From assembly GCA_003993805.1 (NCBI GenBank), contig RSEF01000031.1, positions 57,449,150 through 57,513,149 on the forward strand: a stretch of 64,000 nt of DNA, in the 5' to 3' direction. The DNA is from Himantopus leucocephalus (lineage: Eukaryota > Chordata > Aves > Charadriiformes > Recurvirostridae). The position numbers were made by a program, and so were the translations under genes. Position 1 is the first letter of the stretch. Each line of letters opens with the position of its first letter. This document shows, piece after piece, positions 46,601-60,092 of the stretch. The notes under the pieces were generated by a model. That model had not been told where the DNA came from and made no database searches. It worked only from the letters and a program-made list of their open reading frames with translations.

Positions 46601-48454
46601 TAGTACTATTTTACCTTTTAACAGCCTATCTTGCAGACACTGCTATGTCTGAATTTGTTGTAAACAGAAGGGCTTGGTGTTCTTAATTATGCAATTACAT
46701 TTGCTTTAGCCTTATTGGAATTAAGGAGAGTAACTCAAGAAGATAAGGAAATACTTTGGGGTCTTGGCATATAATATAGCGGAGGACATGGAAAAAACAA
46801 GTGCTTCTCTCATGCAAACCATGAGAACAGTAGCTAGCAGGTAGACTAGATCAATGTCTTCTCAGGATTATGAACTGTAGAAGTGACTGCTGGGTAGACA
46901 TGCCCTTAGACAAAGGTGAAAAGCTATTACTATTCACCCAGACAATTGTGTGCTGGTCTTCATGATGGATATATACCCTTTCCACAGTTAGGCTGTAACC
47001 ACAGGCAGTGTTTCTCAATTCATGAAAATCTATAAGACCCACAGGAGAGAGGAAAACATCAAACAGTGATCCACAAAATGACCATAAAATAACAAATTCA
47101 TACACTCCTGCAAGCATAAGCAAGCTGGCAAATTGTTGGGAAAATATTTTTTTAAAATTCAGCACCATTTTTCTTTGGTTGGAAATGAGAATCATAATGG
47201 TAGCAGCACACCAATTGCTCCTTGCATATTTAAATAAAAGTGGATTTTAAAAGATACAAACACTTCTTTGCAAAATAAAAGTAGAGGATTATAATTATTA
47301 GTAGTCGTGAAATTGAATTCTCATCTTTTCACATAGCTTCCTACATTAAAGGGACCATCCATATAAAAATATCCTTCTGAAATCTTCCGTGATGGTTTAT
47401 ATCCTTCTCTGAGGCTACAGAAGACCACTGGGTAGGGAAAAGTTGCAGAGGCTGGTGAGATCATTTCACTATCTCTAGACATTACCACTATCCCAGTCTA
47501 ATTCCAGGTACTTCCCCAAAAGGGGTAGCAAGATCTTGTACATCTGTCATCACAAAGTTTGTTGACATATAGGAAGGTGAAACATACAGGAGCTCCTGCC
47601 TGTTTGGAAGTGTAGGAAAGGTTGCTTAACTCCTCGAAAGGAACACAGACATGAAAGATTTTGGTTTTTAAGGAAGTTATCAAGAGGCAAAAATTCCTCT
47701 TTTTCACACACTATCCCTATTTAATGAACCAGAAGAAAGATCTTTAAAATATGCTTTTAGAAGAAGATGAAAGTAGCAAAGGTCTGATTTAACTGATAGA
47801 AGGTCAAATGCTTCCTCTGTCAATGTGGTATAAATCTGGAGTTCTCATGAAATCGGAGCTTTAGTCTGGAAATTTCATACAGGAAAGCCAGCTTATAAAA
47901 AAGCATAGCAGAAACCATTGCTGAAACCATATGTCTTCACTGTCATCACCAAGTAAATTAAGAGGACGGAACAATCCCACATTTAAAGAGACCCAAGGTC
48001 TGAAAATTTTTCAACCAGTTGAACCAAATACACTCTTCTGTTAAAACAGGAGCCCTACAGTTCATGTTGTTCACCCCTTCTGATTAACAGGCAATTAAAA
48101 AATAATTAAAAACTACTAAAAGACTCAATGAAAACAGAGCCTCCCCAGCCCCGTACAAGTCCCAAAGTATTTTAGGCGAAGCCATTCCCCTGTCCCCCTA
48201 TAGCGGAGTAGCGTGAACCCTGGTAGTGTTTCTTCTACCCTTTCCTGTGGGAGAACCTTCTATGCTCTTTTTTTTTTATGAGGGAGTTACAAACAGAAGA
48301 AAAGCAACATTTTCCCTATGTTTTTCTCTATCTGAGCCTAAAATCTCACCACATTGCACATGAAAATGCCAGTACTTGTGTATTGTAAATTCCATGCTTA
48401 GGAATATTCTCTGAGTTTCTGATGTTTGAGTCATGAAAACATAAACATAGTACA
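43660..48454. other. Intergenic DNA, no recognised gene
   Basis: Two overlapping open frames at 43802-44628 (132 and 145 codons, different frames) have no recognisable domains. A short tandem repeat of CAGATATA lies at 45383-45404. The rest is AT-rich with A/T tracts. Confidence 0.5.
45383..45404. repeat. Short tandem repeat of CAGATATA
   Basis: Two perfect eight-base units and a partial third are directly visible. Confidence 0.85.
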
Positions 48455-48530
48455 GTGAAAAAGTAGCGCTGGAAGGGATTTCAGAGAAGTCATCCAATTA
48501 CACCCCTTTGCCCCAAGCCAAGAACATCTT
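48455..48530 (-). mobile_element. Old CR1 3'-end, antisense
   Basis: ctggaagggatttcagagaa, then gtcatccaattacacccctt, resembles the antisense CR1 3' end 'ctggaagggacctcgagaggtcatctagtcca'. It is probably the end of the same old element as 49270-50080, with decayed sequence between. Confidence 0.6.
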
Positions 48531-49269
48531 TTAGTGTTTAAAATCCATGTATTAATTGTGATCTATCAAACCAGACTTGTAAACCACTTGCAAACTACCA
48601 TAAAGAAAAAGTAAAGCTTTTTCTGTGTGCAAGCACTGCAGATACTGCAGGGTAGGGTTCATGAACAGCACAGCTGCCAAAAGATTGAATACACATTGTC
48701 TTGACAGGTCATTGGTGAAGAAAAGCAAGAATACCAAAAATATGATGGATACTAAACTCTGTTTACAGGCTCTCTTGCTTACTGCCCTCATTGTAGACAT
48801 CAGCAACTTCCTAATGAAAAAAATAGATTTTTAAGGCTATATCTATCATCTTTATCTGTCTACATGTTCATTACATTATTACTTCTTCAGCACACCTCTT
48901 CTATCTGTTTCTAGCTCCCTGTATACCCACTAGATACAGGAAAATATTCCTAAGCATATTACTGATACACTCTGTCTCCAGAAAAACTAGATGATCTCTT
49001 CAAATAAATGACTTTTAAAAGGACAGAGGCTATGGATCTGTACACTCAACTTCTATTTCCCTGATCCCTAGCAGCCTGCAGGAGAGGATTATTATTTCAG
49101 GTTAGTCCCTCCTCTCTCTGTCCTGAGGAATAATTTGTTGTATCCTAATTCATCTCTAAAAGATACTATGGTGATTTCTTCTTAAAGCATTAAAAAAAAA
49201 AAAAAACTTCCTTGACTTCCCTAGGTAGCTTCCTTTATTGATCATCTATCTTTAGTGCAAAAAGTTGTA
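48531..49269. other. Decayed sequence between two CR1 segments
   Basis: This stretch lies between the CR1 3' end and the RT-side segment in the right order and spacing for one long antisense element, but similarity is too weak to assert. It contains an A tract at 49190-49206. Confidence 0.35.
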
Positions 49270-50080
49270 CCCAATGTCTCACCAGGTCGTTTTTCTTCTT
49301 TATCTGGAAGTTACTTTTAACTTTCCCCATGTAGAGGTCATGCAGAATGGTTTACTGCTGTCCCTTATGCAAGTATTTTAGTTGTGGAAAACAGCTACTG
49401 TTCATCTCCCTTCAGCCTTATATTTCTAAGATGAACACAGCTAATTCATTCAACCTTCCCTCATAGGCCCTGTTTCATAAATCTCTTATCATTCCTGGTG
49501 TTCCCTCCTGCAGTCTCTCCAGTTTGTAACCAACATCACTCCAGTCCTCTGCTTACACTGGGACACAGTGTCCTAGCCCCAGCCTCATCAGTGCCCAGAA
49601 GTAAGGCATCATTTCCTTCCACATCCAACATTTAATGTTCCCTTTAATAGATATTTTTATTATAAGTGCCTTCCCCTCCTTCCCAACAACACAGCTGATG
49701 CAGACTCAGATCTACTGCATCTCCATTACCCGCCTTTTCTTTGTTCACTTGATTATATTTTTTTTTGCCTTAAACATAGTACATTGCACTTGCGCTTACT
49801 GGATTTCATCTTGCTGATACTGTGCACTTTCTTCAATTTATCAAAATCATATTTAATTTTAAACCCATTACCCATCATGCTCTCAGCCCTTCCCAGCTCC
49901 ACACCATCTGGATTAGCACAACATTTCCATTTTATCATTTAAGTCATTAAACAAGACACTATCTCTCTGCCACAATTAACCCTCAGGACATCACTTGCAA
50001 CATCTTCCCAATGTAAGGCAGCAAATACGTCCACAGGCCCCAAGTCTGTATCATGTTATACTACACAGTTTATGTGAATG
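49270..50080 (-). mobile_element. Old CR1 LINE segment, antisense, RT/3' region
   Basis: Phrases typical of antisense old CR1 appear in order: ttcaaccttccctcatagg, tgcagtctctccagtttgta, cctcatcagtgcccagaagt, acatagtacattgcacttgc, ggatttcatcttgctgatac and accatctggattagcacaac. All are diverged, and no open reading frame survives. Boundaries are approximate. Confidence 0.7.
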
Positions 50081-53000
50081 TCTCATAGCACTGTGTCAGG
50101 ACTCAATATGCCACATCTTCTGTTTCTTTCATGCCCAGCAAACCAGGTACCCTGTCAGAAAAAAAAACATTAGATTAGACCTGATATTGTAATTAGCAGG
50201 CCAATTTGAAAGCTTCAGCCTGCGGAGAGTTTTGGACTCAGCATATTACCAGGTACTTCTGTTATTAGTTTGTTTTCTGGAGTGGTTTTGGTTTGTTTAT
50301 TTGTTTGTTTATGATTCACATATGATCAACTCATGTTTTTCTGCTGTTGAATTCAGAAAACTGAAACATTCTTCCCTCCTGGGATTCAAAAGGAAAGCTC
50401 AAGACAAAACAGCAGACAGGTCCTCAGGAGCAGGAATTTCAGTCCTTATGGGACAACTCTTTTCCTCCTACCTCTGCAAAATCTTACTGTTGCTGTCAGT
50501 AGCAACCTGTAGTTCATGTTGTTGCCAGTACATGGAGTTCAACTAGTACCTTTCCACCTCTTGGTCACACGCCCTTCCCACTCAGCTGGTAATGTAAACC
50601 TGTATTACCATGTGAGTGTGCACACAGCCATGCATGTAAAATCAAGAAGTGAAGACAAAGTAGAGATAGAGAGAAAATTATCAAAGAACTCATTAACTAC
50701 TACAGCTTCCTGAATTATGACACTGACAGTAAAAAATACCTTGCAACTGACCAGCCATCGTGTCTGGAACACACCCTGGCTTGCAAATTCTCCTAGCAAT
50801 TCTCCTAGGACCAGAATTAAAAAATCACAAGTAATAACGTCCTGATCTTCCACCACCAAGGTCAGCAAAAGAAGAGAAGTGTCAGGAGTATATTGGATAG
50901 GTTGATATCATCACTTTCAGAAACAGGTAGTCAAACACTCATCCTGCAGCTTCTATATGTTGCTCAAAGTGCAGGACAAAAAGGTAAATAAATGTCCAAC
51001 CCAGTGACTGGTATGCATCAGTGGTCTTTTACAGAGTGTGTGCTCCTGCATTACCTAAAGGTACTTGGTCTCTATCCCATAACTGCCTGAGAGGAAGTTT
51101 TCTGTTCTTCCCTGTCTCCTCCCAGCCCTCTTGATTTCAGTCATTTTATCACAGCCCCCAGCCTCCGCAGTCTCAGAGCGCAGGAACACAGTTGTCACAG
51201 AAGTGTGTTTCTGTGCTTCTCTGTGGCTCCCATCATTTTGATTCAATTACACTTCGGTGCATAGATAAGAAGTACCAGCAGGAACTGGCTTCTAATTCTG
51301 TCACTTATGACAGAACTGCTATTTGCTGCATTGTGTGCACCAAGCAGCCTTGCTTTATTGCAGTTCTTTTTTATGATGATCTAGGACAAGCTTTATCAAC
51401 AAAACAACTAAATTCCTGTTCTCTCCTCTTTCTTTATGATCTGAAAGAAAATTGGCACTTGATATGTCTAAAATAAGTTCCATAATGGCAGCAAAACTGC
51501 TTAAATACATTCAATGTGCTGAAAATATCAGATAAATGGCAGGCTTGGCTCATGTTAACAAGCTTTGCACTTTTTGTGTTCTTTTCATCTGTGACAAAAT
51601 TCAGCACTTATGCCATTAAGGTTGCATTGTGCAAGTCAAAAATGCAGACAGATATTCTGAGAGAATTTTAATCATATAATCACTGTACAAGACATTCAAA
51701 TACTGTATGCTCAGATTTTTTTTCACTTTTTTCTCCTGTTAACAAAACACGCACATAGACAAAATCAAGAACTCTCAGAGACAAGATTTTATTTATGTTC
51801 ATCAAAACAGCTGTTTTGAAGATAGCAGGATTGATGGCATTATCATGGACCACACCAACGAAAAAGGTCATATCCTAAAGCAGTGAGAAAAGATACACGT
51901 GATGGGATGTTTTCAAACTCCAGAAATCTACAAAAGATGCCAGAGGTGATAAGATCAACTATATTACAGCAGTCTGCACAAGCAGGCGCTGGATATGCCA
52001 ATCCTTAATTGCTGACATTCAGAACAAAACCTGCCTGAAGTGAACAAGCAATTGCCCCCTTGTGCAGTTATTGTTTCTGGTTATCTGCTTATTCAGACAG
52101 TCAGCATGATGGTATGTTGCATCAGCACCTCCTTCCTATGGACCTGGGTCATGAAATACCAGTTCACTATTCCAGGGCAGTGCACAAGGAGAACAACAAA
52201 ACATAACCTTAAAAAGAGCTCACAAAGTCCAAATACAAGGAAAACAACAGGAGGGGGAGCTGCGGGAGGACAGGAGGAGACATGTGTCAGGTTGCTCAAC
52301 ACAGCTCCTCAACCTCCCGGCTGCCTGCCACTCTGCAAACTATTAAATTCTTTAATACAGCACCCATAAAAATCGAGAGAAAGGATAGAGGAGCGCAAGG
52401 TGAGTAGAAAAATGCCACGTCTCCTGCCAGCCATCTTCAGTCATGTAAGATCTTATCTTTATGAAGAACAAAGTTTCATCTCTGTTTTAATCAGTTCATT
52501 GCCATATGGAAAACATGGAGGTTACATCCTTGGATGGACAATGAAGGGATGTAAATGAAAGAAGAAAGGTTGGCTTCAGTTTTGGATGCCCCACTTCAAG
52601 TTATCTGTGGGTTTCTGGGCCTGCCAGTTCAAGATGAAGTTATTTCTGAAAATCGGATTTCTGAAAATCGGAAACTAGAAGAACACTTTTCTCACGCTAG
52701 CCGTGAGAAATTCAAACCAAACAGAAAGTAATTTTAGGTTTAGTGAAATGCGAGACAGTAAAAAGGGAATCTTTCTCATGGTCTGAATTTTCAGGCTTCA
52801 GGAACTGGAATGAATAGAGGTCTCTCCAAAAAAGCAAAACCAAAAATCTCTCAAAATCCACAACTAAACATTTTTCTTAATAACCAAAAAGAGACAACAC
52901 TAGAAAGCTCACAAGACAGGCTATTTTCATACCCTTTTCAGGTCAATGAAAAAATGTAGGTAAACTTCAGAATACTCTTGATTTTCAGAGCACTCAATCT

Positions 53001-56000
53001 CTTCCCCTAAAGAAAAAAGCCCAGATATTAAAAAATTCTCCAGGAATAGATAACTCTTGCAGCTTTTCTTCAGATCACTTAAAAGGCCAGTCACTTTATC
53101 TAAATCAGGAGCCGAGCTCCTCAGAAAGCCTTTCTAGCAAAGCTATGGCTGTTCACTGAGCCCAAATATGGGGCTTTCTTAACCTGGCACCTGCAACAAA
53201 TGCAATAGCCAACTTGTGTTATCAAAACAACGTTTATGAGACAAATACCTGCTAGAGATCAGAGGGACAGAAAACCTGGACCATTGAACCCCAGTTCTGG
53301 CTGTGAGTTTGCTGGGTTCCAGAATTATTATTCTGTAAGGGTGCTTTCCATCCTGAGATCTGAGTATTTATTAATCTTAACTGATCAATCATTGCAAGAT
53401 CTTAATACTATGACAGGCAAGCATTATGAGAGTGTGAAAAATTACAAGTGAAGTAGAAGTGATGAGAAATTCCTTTTCTGCTATGATTTCAAAAGTTATC
53501 TTCGTTTCCTGGGTTGAAATGAGCAGTAAGACAAAGAGACATACTCTGTCTTTCTTAGGAGTACATTTTTTTGGATCCCTGTCATAGCACTGCAGCATGA
53601 CTTTATAAGACTGCTTTTAGCCAATGGCATGGGTTATATCAGGTGTAAGTTTTGTCTTCATTTTCTTTAAACTGGATGATTTTTTACCATAAGGATTCCT
53701 ACGAAGTCTGTTCACATTATAACAAATGTCAGTGAACATCCATGAGTCACTGCTCATTTTCTCAGGCTGTTGGCCTCTGGCTATCTCAGCTCTTGACATA
53801 TTAGCCACATGAAAATATATGCTCCCATTCCTAATGCATTTCTAGAAATACATCTCTGTCTGACTTTTCTGGTTAACAATCTCACATCTCATTCAGTAGC
53901 TTCATGAAAATCACGGGAATTACAGAAGCAAGGTTTTTCTCATTAAGGGTATATTTAAACCCTGCTACTTTAATCCAGAACAAGCCCAGAGAAAGGCAGA
54001 ACTAGCCAAGATTTGCAAAAACGCACCTGAAATGAACATTCTGCCTTTTTTGTGTCTATAGCCAGAAGGGTAAGAAAACAGCTGGGATGTGTTTACTTAT
54101 CATTTCATTCAATATTCAAGGCGCTCCAAAACAAGCTGTAAAGTATTTTTTAATTCTTGTTTTATCTGAAATTCCTGGTTTAAGAACGAGGTTGAAAGAA
54201 TACATGAAATTCTAACGTGGGAAAAGCTGTGTTGTAAATTCACAGTTCAGTTTTTCCACTTGAGTCAGGCTTGTGTGGGGCATTTATTTAAAGACTCCAA
54301 AAACTGAGATTTTTCTATTCTCTCTTTGCCTCAGCATGAAATCTGAATGAACCAGCACATCACTGGTCAGAAGTTAGTAAACTTAACCAAAGCGTCTGCC
54401 CTGAAATGCTTCCACAAGATACTGTCACAAAGCTTCCCAAGTCACTGTGGCTTTAATGAGCTTTGCCATTTGACCTGGGAAGCACAGGTCAGTCAGACTC
54501 TTTGCTTTTCTTGACTCTTCAATGTCTTCAATTTTCTGGTCTCAAAGGCACATGGTCACACTCCCCTCTTGGTTTCCTTCAGGTAACACCATTGACTGCA
54601 ACCTCTGGCTTCTAACCAGTTTAGAATTTGACCTTTCACAACATCGAAAATGTAACACATAGCTTTTGCTATTTTTCCTTTGAATGGCAGAATTTCATGT
54701 TTTCTGTTGTACTCTTTCATGTATAGCCATCACACTTTATTTCACCTGATCGGGACTGAGTAAACTGAGTTGCTGTTTTCCCATTAGATTTGTAATGAAG
54801 ACAGAAGAGTCTTCTTCTGTCCCCGTTCACATGGATCGACTGGGTGTAGGAAAATATTTTGAAGTGTAAGAAAGGCAATTGATTCTAAGAATAGATGACC
54901 CAGAGAACCAGGATTTATTTTTTTGTTTTGTTTTGCTGGGCTCACCATAAGGAAAAAAGGGGAAAAAAATACAGAAAACTTAAGTCCAAATCTGGATGTG
55001 AATTGAGGTGAGTTCCTAGTCAACTTGTGCTTTGATTTTTGATTTCTAAGTAAAACTCTGTCACAAGTGCTGTCACCATATGCTTCCAATCACTCATCCC
55101 AAGCTGGACTCAGAATTACCCACACATGCATGATGCACAGCAAATCCTCCAGTTTCATTTACGTTTGAACATATTTTCCATGTACATCCTGGATTCCCTG
55201 CCTCCACAAAGGGAGACGTTTGATTAGCGGTGGCACAATCGCAAGGCAAGCAGAGCGGCGGAGCCCCCTTTCCCACCAGGTCAAATGACAGAGCAGGGTC
55301 ATGTCAGGGGACCTCAGATGTGGACACATTGCAGAAATACGCACGTCTCATCTCCAAATCCTTACAGCTGCCCATGTGAGGGTCAAGAGTCTCAGGGAAG
55401 GCATGAGATCTCAGCACGGTGACAAGTAACAATAAGTTACTCCCTCCTTATTCTTCCCCTCTTCTTTTTCCCCTTCCCAGCAGAAAAGCCATATCTGTGA
55501 TCAACAATAATTTGCAAAGCCACACTTTCATCTGTCCTTTCTCAAAACAAATTGTGGCCATCTTTTGTCAGCCGCCTAATAGTAATCTTTCTCGTGGTCA
55601 GGAGAAAAGACAGATCTATGTGGTTAAAGTCGGAATTGGATTTCACGTTGAGCACTTGGCTCTCATGTAGATTTACTGCGTAACTGTGAGGAATTCACTT
55701 ATTTACTAACCATGAAGTTCTCATCTACCAGAGACATCAGAAACAAATATGTAACAGGTTATTTCAGGCCCCACTTGTTTAGATTTTACAAAATCTAATC
55801 AGCATAATGGTATGCTATTGAAGCAAGGACCATAATTCGGACAGGAGGAAAATACATACACTTGTTTTATTTTAATAATAAAGCTGGTTTGTCACTGGAA
55901 CTGTGGAAGATGTAAACAATATTGAGTTATTGTGGGTCCAAACATACACTTTTTCTTGGAGAGAAAATGAAATTATTAGGTTAGCTTCATTATTGAAGGA

Positions 56001-57288
56001 TGAAAAAGAAACAAGAAAAGTAAAACTGGAAGTATAAGAAAAATTTCCAAATAACTGTTGTTGTTAGTTGTTGTTATTACATAAACAAAAAAATGTAGTT
56101 TTAATACTGCAGAATGTCATTAACTTCAGAAGTCAGTTTTTTCCTGGCATGAATAGTGTGCCAGTTGTATGATATATCAGTTAAACCATAGTGGTATGGC
56201 AGTTACAGAGGGGTCTGGTATTCCATGTTTTCTTTACCACGCTGCTGGTGTTGATAGGGCTGCAAAATCTGAACTCTCTCCTTGCTTTCCCACTCAGGGA
56301 TCTGTGTGGAGCTGCTAGGAGTAGTCTTGACAGTTCCTCACTAATGCCAGTTTTGTCCCTTTTGTTTCTGAATTCCCTTACTTGGCCTGTCCACTGCCAC
56401 TGATGCCCCAGGACTCAGGGAAGCTCTACCATCAGGGCGAGTTCTGTCTCCAATACGCAGCCTTTTTCTTCCATGCTGCAGTGAAGAACAACACTCAGTC
56501 AGAGCACCCCTGTTGACTTTTGAGAAGATGGGACAGAGTAAGATGTCTTCGCCCTGTGACAGGTACTTGCACGGTAGGTGTGATTCAGACCACAGACTCC
56601 CCAGGAGTCCACTCAATTCAGTGCTTCCTTCTCCAAGTGCCAGCATCAGAGACGGATTTTATGCAGTTCAGCTCTTCAATCTTCTCACCTGCAGCCTATT
56701 CCTATACTCGGCAGGGTGCAAGGCTGCGGCACCAACAAGAACTCGTGTTTGCATGTGGTTATGCCTTTCTCATCTCAAAAATTCTTCATTCCTTGCTCTG
56801 TATGCTGCAGAGGAAGTATCTTATGACTGAGAGCTTTTCTATATACTCTTAAAACTTGTTAGCAAGCTCACTGCTTGTTAAGAGCTGACCAAACACAAAA
56901 GTTTGGCATTAAAACACTGACTAAACGACAGAAGAGATTTTTCTTAGATGTGCTAATATTTGTCTGCTTTGCAAATTAGCATCCTGGGCAATTGTTCCTA
57001 GGCAAGGACAGGAATATTTAGTAGCAATTTCACTCGGCCTGGAGTATCTGGGGTGGCTTAAAATACATTTTGCTGGCTATTGGCTGCCTTGCTCAACCAG
57101 CAGCTCAGGAAAAATTGTAGTGAATCATCACTTAAGTCAACGCATTCAGATGCAATCTTATTCTGTAATGTCCTTGCGTGTTTACTCAGCACAATCTAAT
57201 GAATTTTAGAATTTTGCCATAAAAATACGTGGAATTGTCCCATCACATTCCAAGACAGTTTTAATTATTATTAATTGCATCTATTCTC
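50081..57288. other. Intergenic DNA, no recognised gene
   Basis: The stretch is AT-rich, with short open frames only. It contains a perfect 15-bp tandem duplication at 52642-52671. No conserved domain or named repeat was recognised. Confidence 0.5.
52642..52671. repeat. Perfect tandem duplication of a 15-mer
   Basis: ATTTCTGAAAATCGG occurs twice, head to tail, without mismatch. It is likely a recent slippage or local duplication. Confidence 0.95.
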
Positions 57289-57860
57289 TATCGTGGTTTA
57301 ACCCCAGCCAGAAACTAGGAACATGCAGCTGCTAGCTCACTCTCCCCACAGCGAGATGCAGGAGAGAATCAGAAGAGTGAGAAAACTCGTGGGTTGAGAC
57401 AAAAACAGTTTAATAAGTAAAGCAAAAGCCATGCACACAAGCAAAGCAAAACAAGGAATTCCTTCACCACTTCCCACGGGCAGGCAGGTGTTCAGCCATC
57501 TCCAGGAAAGCAGGGCTCCATCACACATAACAGTTACTTGAGAAGACAAACAATATCACTCTGAACAACCCCCCTTCCTTCTTCTTCCCCCAGCTTTATA
57601 TACTGAGCATGATGTCACACAGTATGGAATATCCCTTTGGTCAGTTGGGGTCAGCTGTCCCGGCTGTGTCCCCTCCCAACTTCTTGTGCACCCCCAGCCT
57701 CTGCGCTGGCGGGGCAATAGGAGAAGCAGAAAGGCCTTCACTGCCTAGCAACAACCAAAACCATTAGTGTGCTATCACACTATTCCCATCCCAAATCTAA
57801 AACAGCATTGTACCAGATGCTAGGAAGGAAGTTAACTCTATCTCAACTGAAACCATGACA
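57289..57860 (-). mobile_element. Solo LTR of an avian endogenous retrovirus, copy B
   Basis: This copy is 572 bases and belongs to the same family and orientation as copy A. The plus strand opens TATCGTGGTTTAACCCCAGC (first dinucleotide TA instead of TG) and closes tctcaactgaaaccatgaca. Read on the minus strand it keeps a TATA box (TATATAAAGC) near 57596-57605. The flanks TTCTC (57284-57288) and TTCCC (57861-57865) could be a 5-bp target duplication with one mismatch. No internal retroviral genes adjoin. Confidence 0.87.
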
Positions 57861-58580
57861 TTCCCCCAGTCTACTATGACACTTTTCATAAAATACTGCA
57901 AGCCACTAATCTTTGTACCTTTTGAATACCCTGACTTTTGGAGGCATTAGGTCCAGGCAGCACTGAACATAGAGGGATGCTGTAGCAAGAGCTTCCATCA
58001 TGCAGAGCACTGCCCATTTACCAGCTTTGTAAGGTCATGATAGAAAGCCTGCAGGTAGCCCATAGAGCCATCCTGTTTTCACAGTGCTCTCAAGTAATAT
58101 GGGGCATGTGTGTAAGGGAGAAATTACAAAGGTGGCCCACGTTCCCAAAAATAATTATATGGCACCAGGCACTGCTGGAAAGTTAGGACGGAGACAAACA
58201 ACACCCATTGTAGTAACTTACTCTTCATTTTTAACACAGGAGATGCTAATCTTAAAAGATGTTTACTCCTCTGAAACAAGCTTCTCCTAATTTGAATTTG
58301 TTATGGTAGCCATTGTTACTGTTATATTAGTAATGTTTTCAAGCCCCTTTTCTCATCTTTGTTTAAATATTTGAATTCTGTTGAATCTCAAGCAAAGCAA
58401 TGAAATATTCATGTTATGGGTTAGAAGAGACAAAAAACCTCAACAACAGTAGAGGAAAGATTATAAACCTGGACTTATAACCACATTCTAACCAACACGA
58501 GGAAAAATTAATGGGTCAGTAAAGAAACAACAACAAAACTTCTCAAAGGAAAGGTGCAAAATCTTCAGCTAACGTGAACT

Positions 58581-58640
58581 GGAGCTTCATTAAAGTCAAT
58601 GGGTCTACGCCTGTGTACACCAGCAGAAAATACGGTTCTG
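58581..58640 (+). repeat. Ancient short interspersed repeat, copy 2
   Basis: cttcattaaagtcaatgggt, then ctacgcctgtgtacaccagc, resembles the same old amniote repeat core as copy 1 at 33600 ('aagtcaatggagctacgcc...tacaccagc'). The family name is not certain. Confidence 0.5.
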
Positions 58641-60074
58641 GATCTCTGCTTCTTCTAGTGGGGGCCATATGGTAACCCTTCACATGACTGAGTCCTCTTC
58701 ATAAATGAACGATTGTGTTTAGCTAACTTTATACGTACGAGTTTCCTGTCTGTGACTTGAGTAACATCCCTGAATAATTCATGATGGAAAATTACAGATT
58801 TACTGTGCTTTTCCGTCATTTTACCGCCAGGCTTGTACTCAGCACACTCATATATATTATTTCTAGAGGCTTAAGTCAGGCAAGGCAACATACTTCTCAT
58901 GTTAGAAGTAATCGTTTGGGTAACACCTGATGTCTGCAATGCCTTTCTCACAAATGTGCTCGTATTTGCTTGAATTTTGGCAACACAGTTAAGGACAAAA
59001 GACTGAGAATGAAGACAAGGATGCCAGACCCAGCTGAATTTCATAAAACCTTTCATGTGCAGAGATTCTCAGCAAAGTACCTGCAGAGCCTTCAGTTGCA
59101 GCAATAGTGCAGGCAGGTGTGAAGGACACCAACGTGTGACACCCCCCCCGGCACAGACATCTACCAGCCTTGATGGAAGTTGAAATAACAAAGTCCAGAG
59201 CCCGGTTGGAGTTCACGATCCCTTTGCCAAGCATGAAGAGACACGGCACGTCAGAAGCAGAGACTCAGGAACAGATCTGCTGCTCCATCCCCAGTGCTTC
59301 ATTCCATTCCATTGGCACGTGGCAGCCATTAATCCACTGTAGGTGCAATTTGATTCACATGCAGTTTTCAGCATGGTGAATACAATGCATTATCACCTAA
59401 ATTATCTGAGAGACATTTTTTGCCTGCCCTGTCTCGCAGTCAAAATCAACTGTGACACAGGGCAAACCACAGCTCTGCAGCTCTTTGCAAAAGAATCACT
59501 TGTTTCTCTCAGTTAATTATGGCAGACAACACGATTCTTAGTGCACAGGCTTTTAGACAAAATGCACAAGTGTTCTTCCTCCCTCTTTAATTGCAGAGCA
59601 TGCCATTCCTCTGGTATCCATCACTTTTCCCTCTTTTGTACTGTTGCCACAAGGTATCCATAAACTTGAACTCTGGCTACAAAAAGACGGTATGCTTATT
59701 CCGAATTTTCAACTGCAGCCATTTTGCTGCTTGTCTGTTGGCAAAAATCTAGATTTGCCAGTGTGCTATATGACTTCAAAGTGTTAATTTCTTGATTGTG
59801 TTCTTGTTTGGTGGTTTGTTTTGGTTTGGCTTTTTTTTTTTTTTTTCTCTCCTAAGACATTGGCCTTTTCAGCAAAGGTACAATTCTTCAAAATGAATTA
59901 GTAATTTTGGACTCTCCATTTTAATGCTTCCCACATCAGATACATCAATACTACCTCATTTTCTGAAAGAGCTCAGTATTCAGCCTTGCAAAACTGGACC
60001 TTCAGGATAACCAGTCACTAATTGTCAGTTCTTACTTTACTCCCTAGACCCTGAGCCACAAATCTCTTATTCTC

Positions 60075-60092
60075 AGACAGAGAGAGAGAGAA
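60075..60092. repeat. Short GA microsatellite
   Basis: About seven AG dinucleotides in a row are followed by AAAG. Confidence 0.85.

Noticed and set aside
30945..57860. The two LTRs as ends of one provirus
   Set aside because: The interval is about 26 kb with no retroviral coding sequence, and the flanking short repeats differ, so these are separate solo LTRs.
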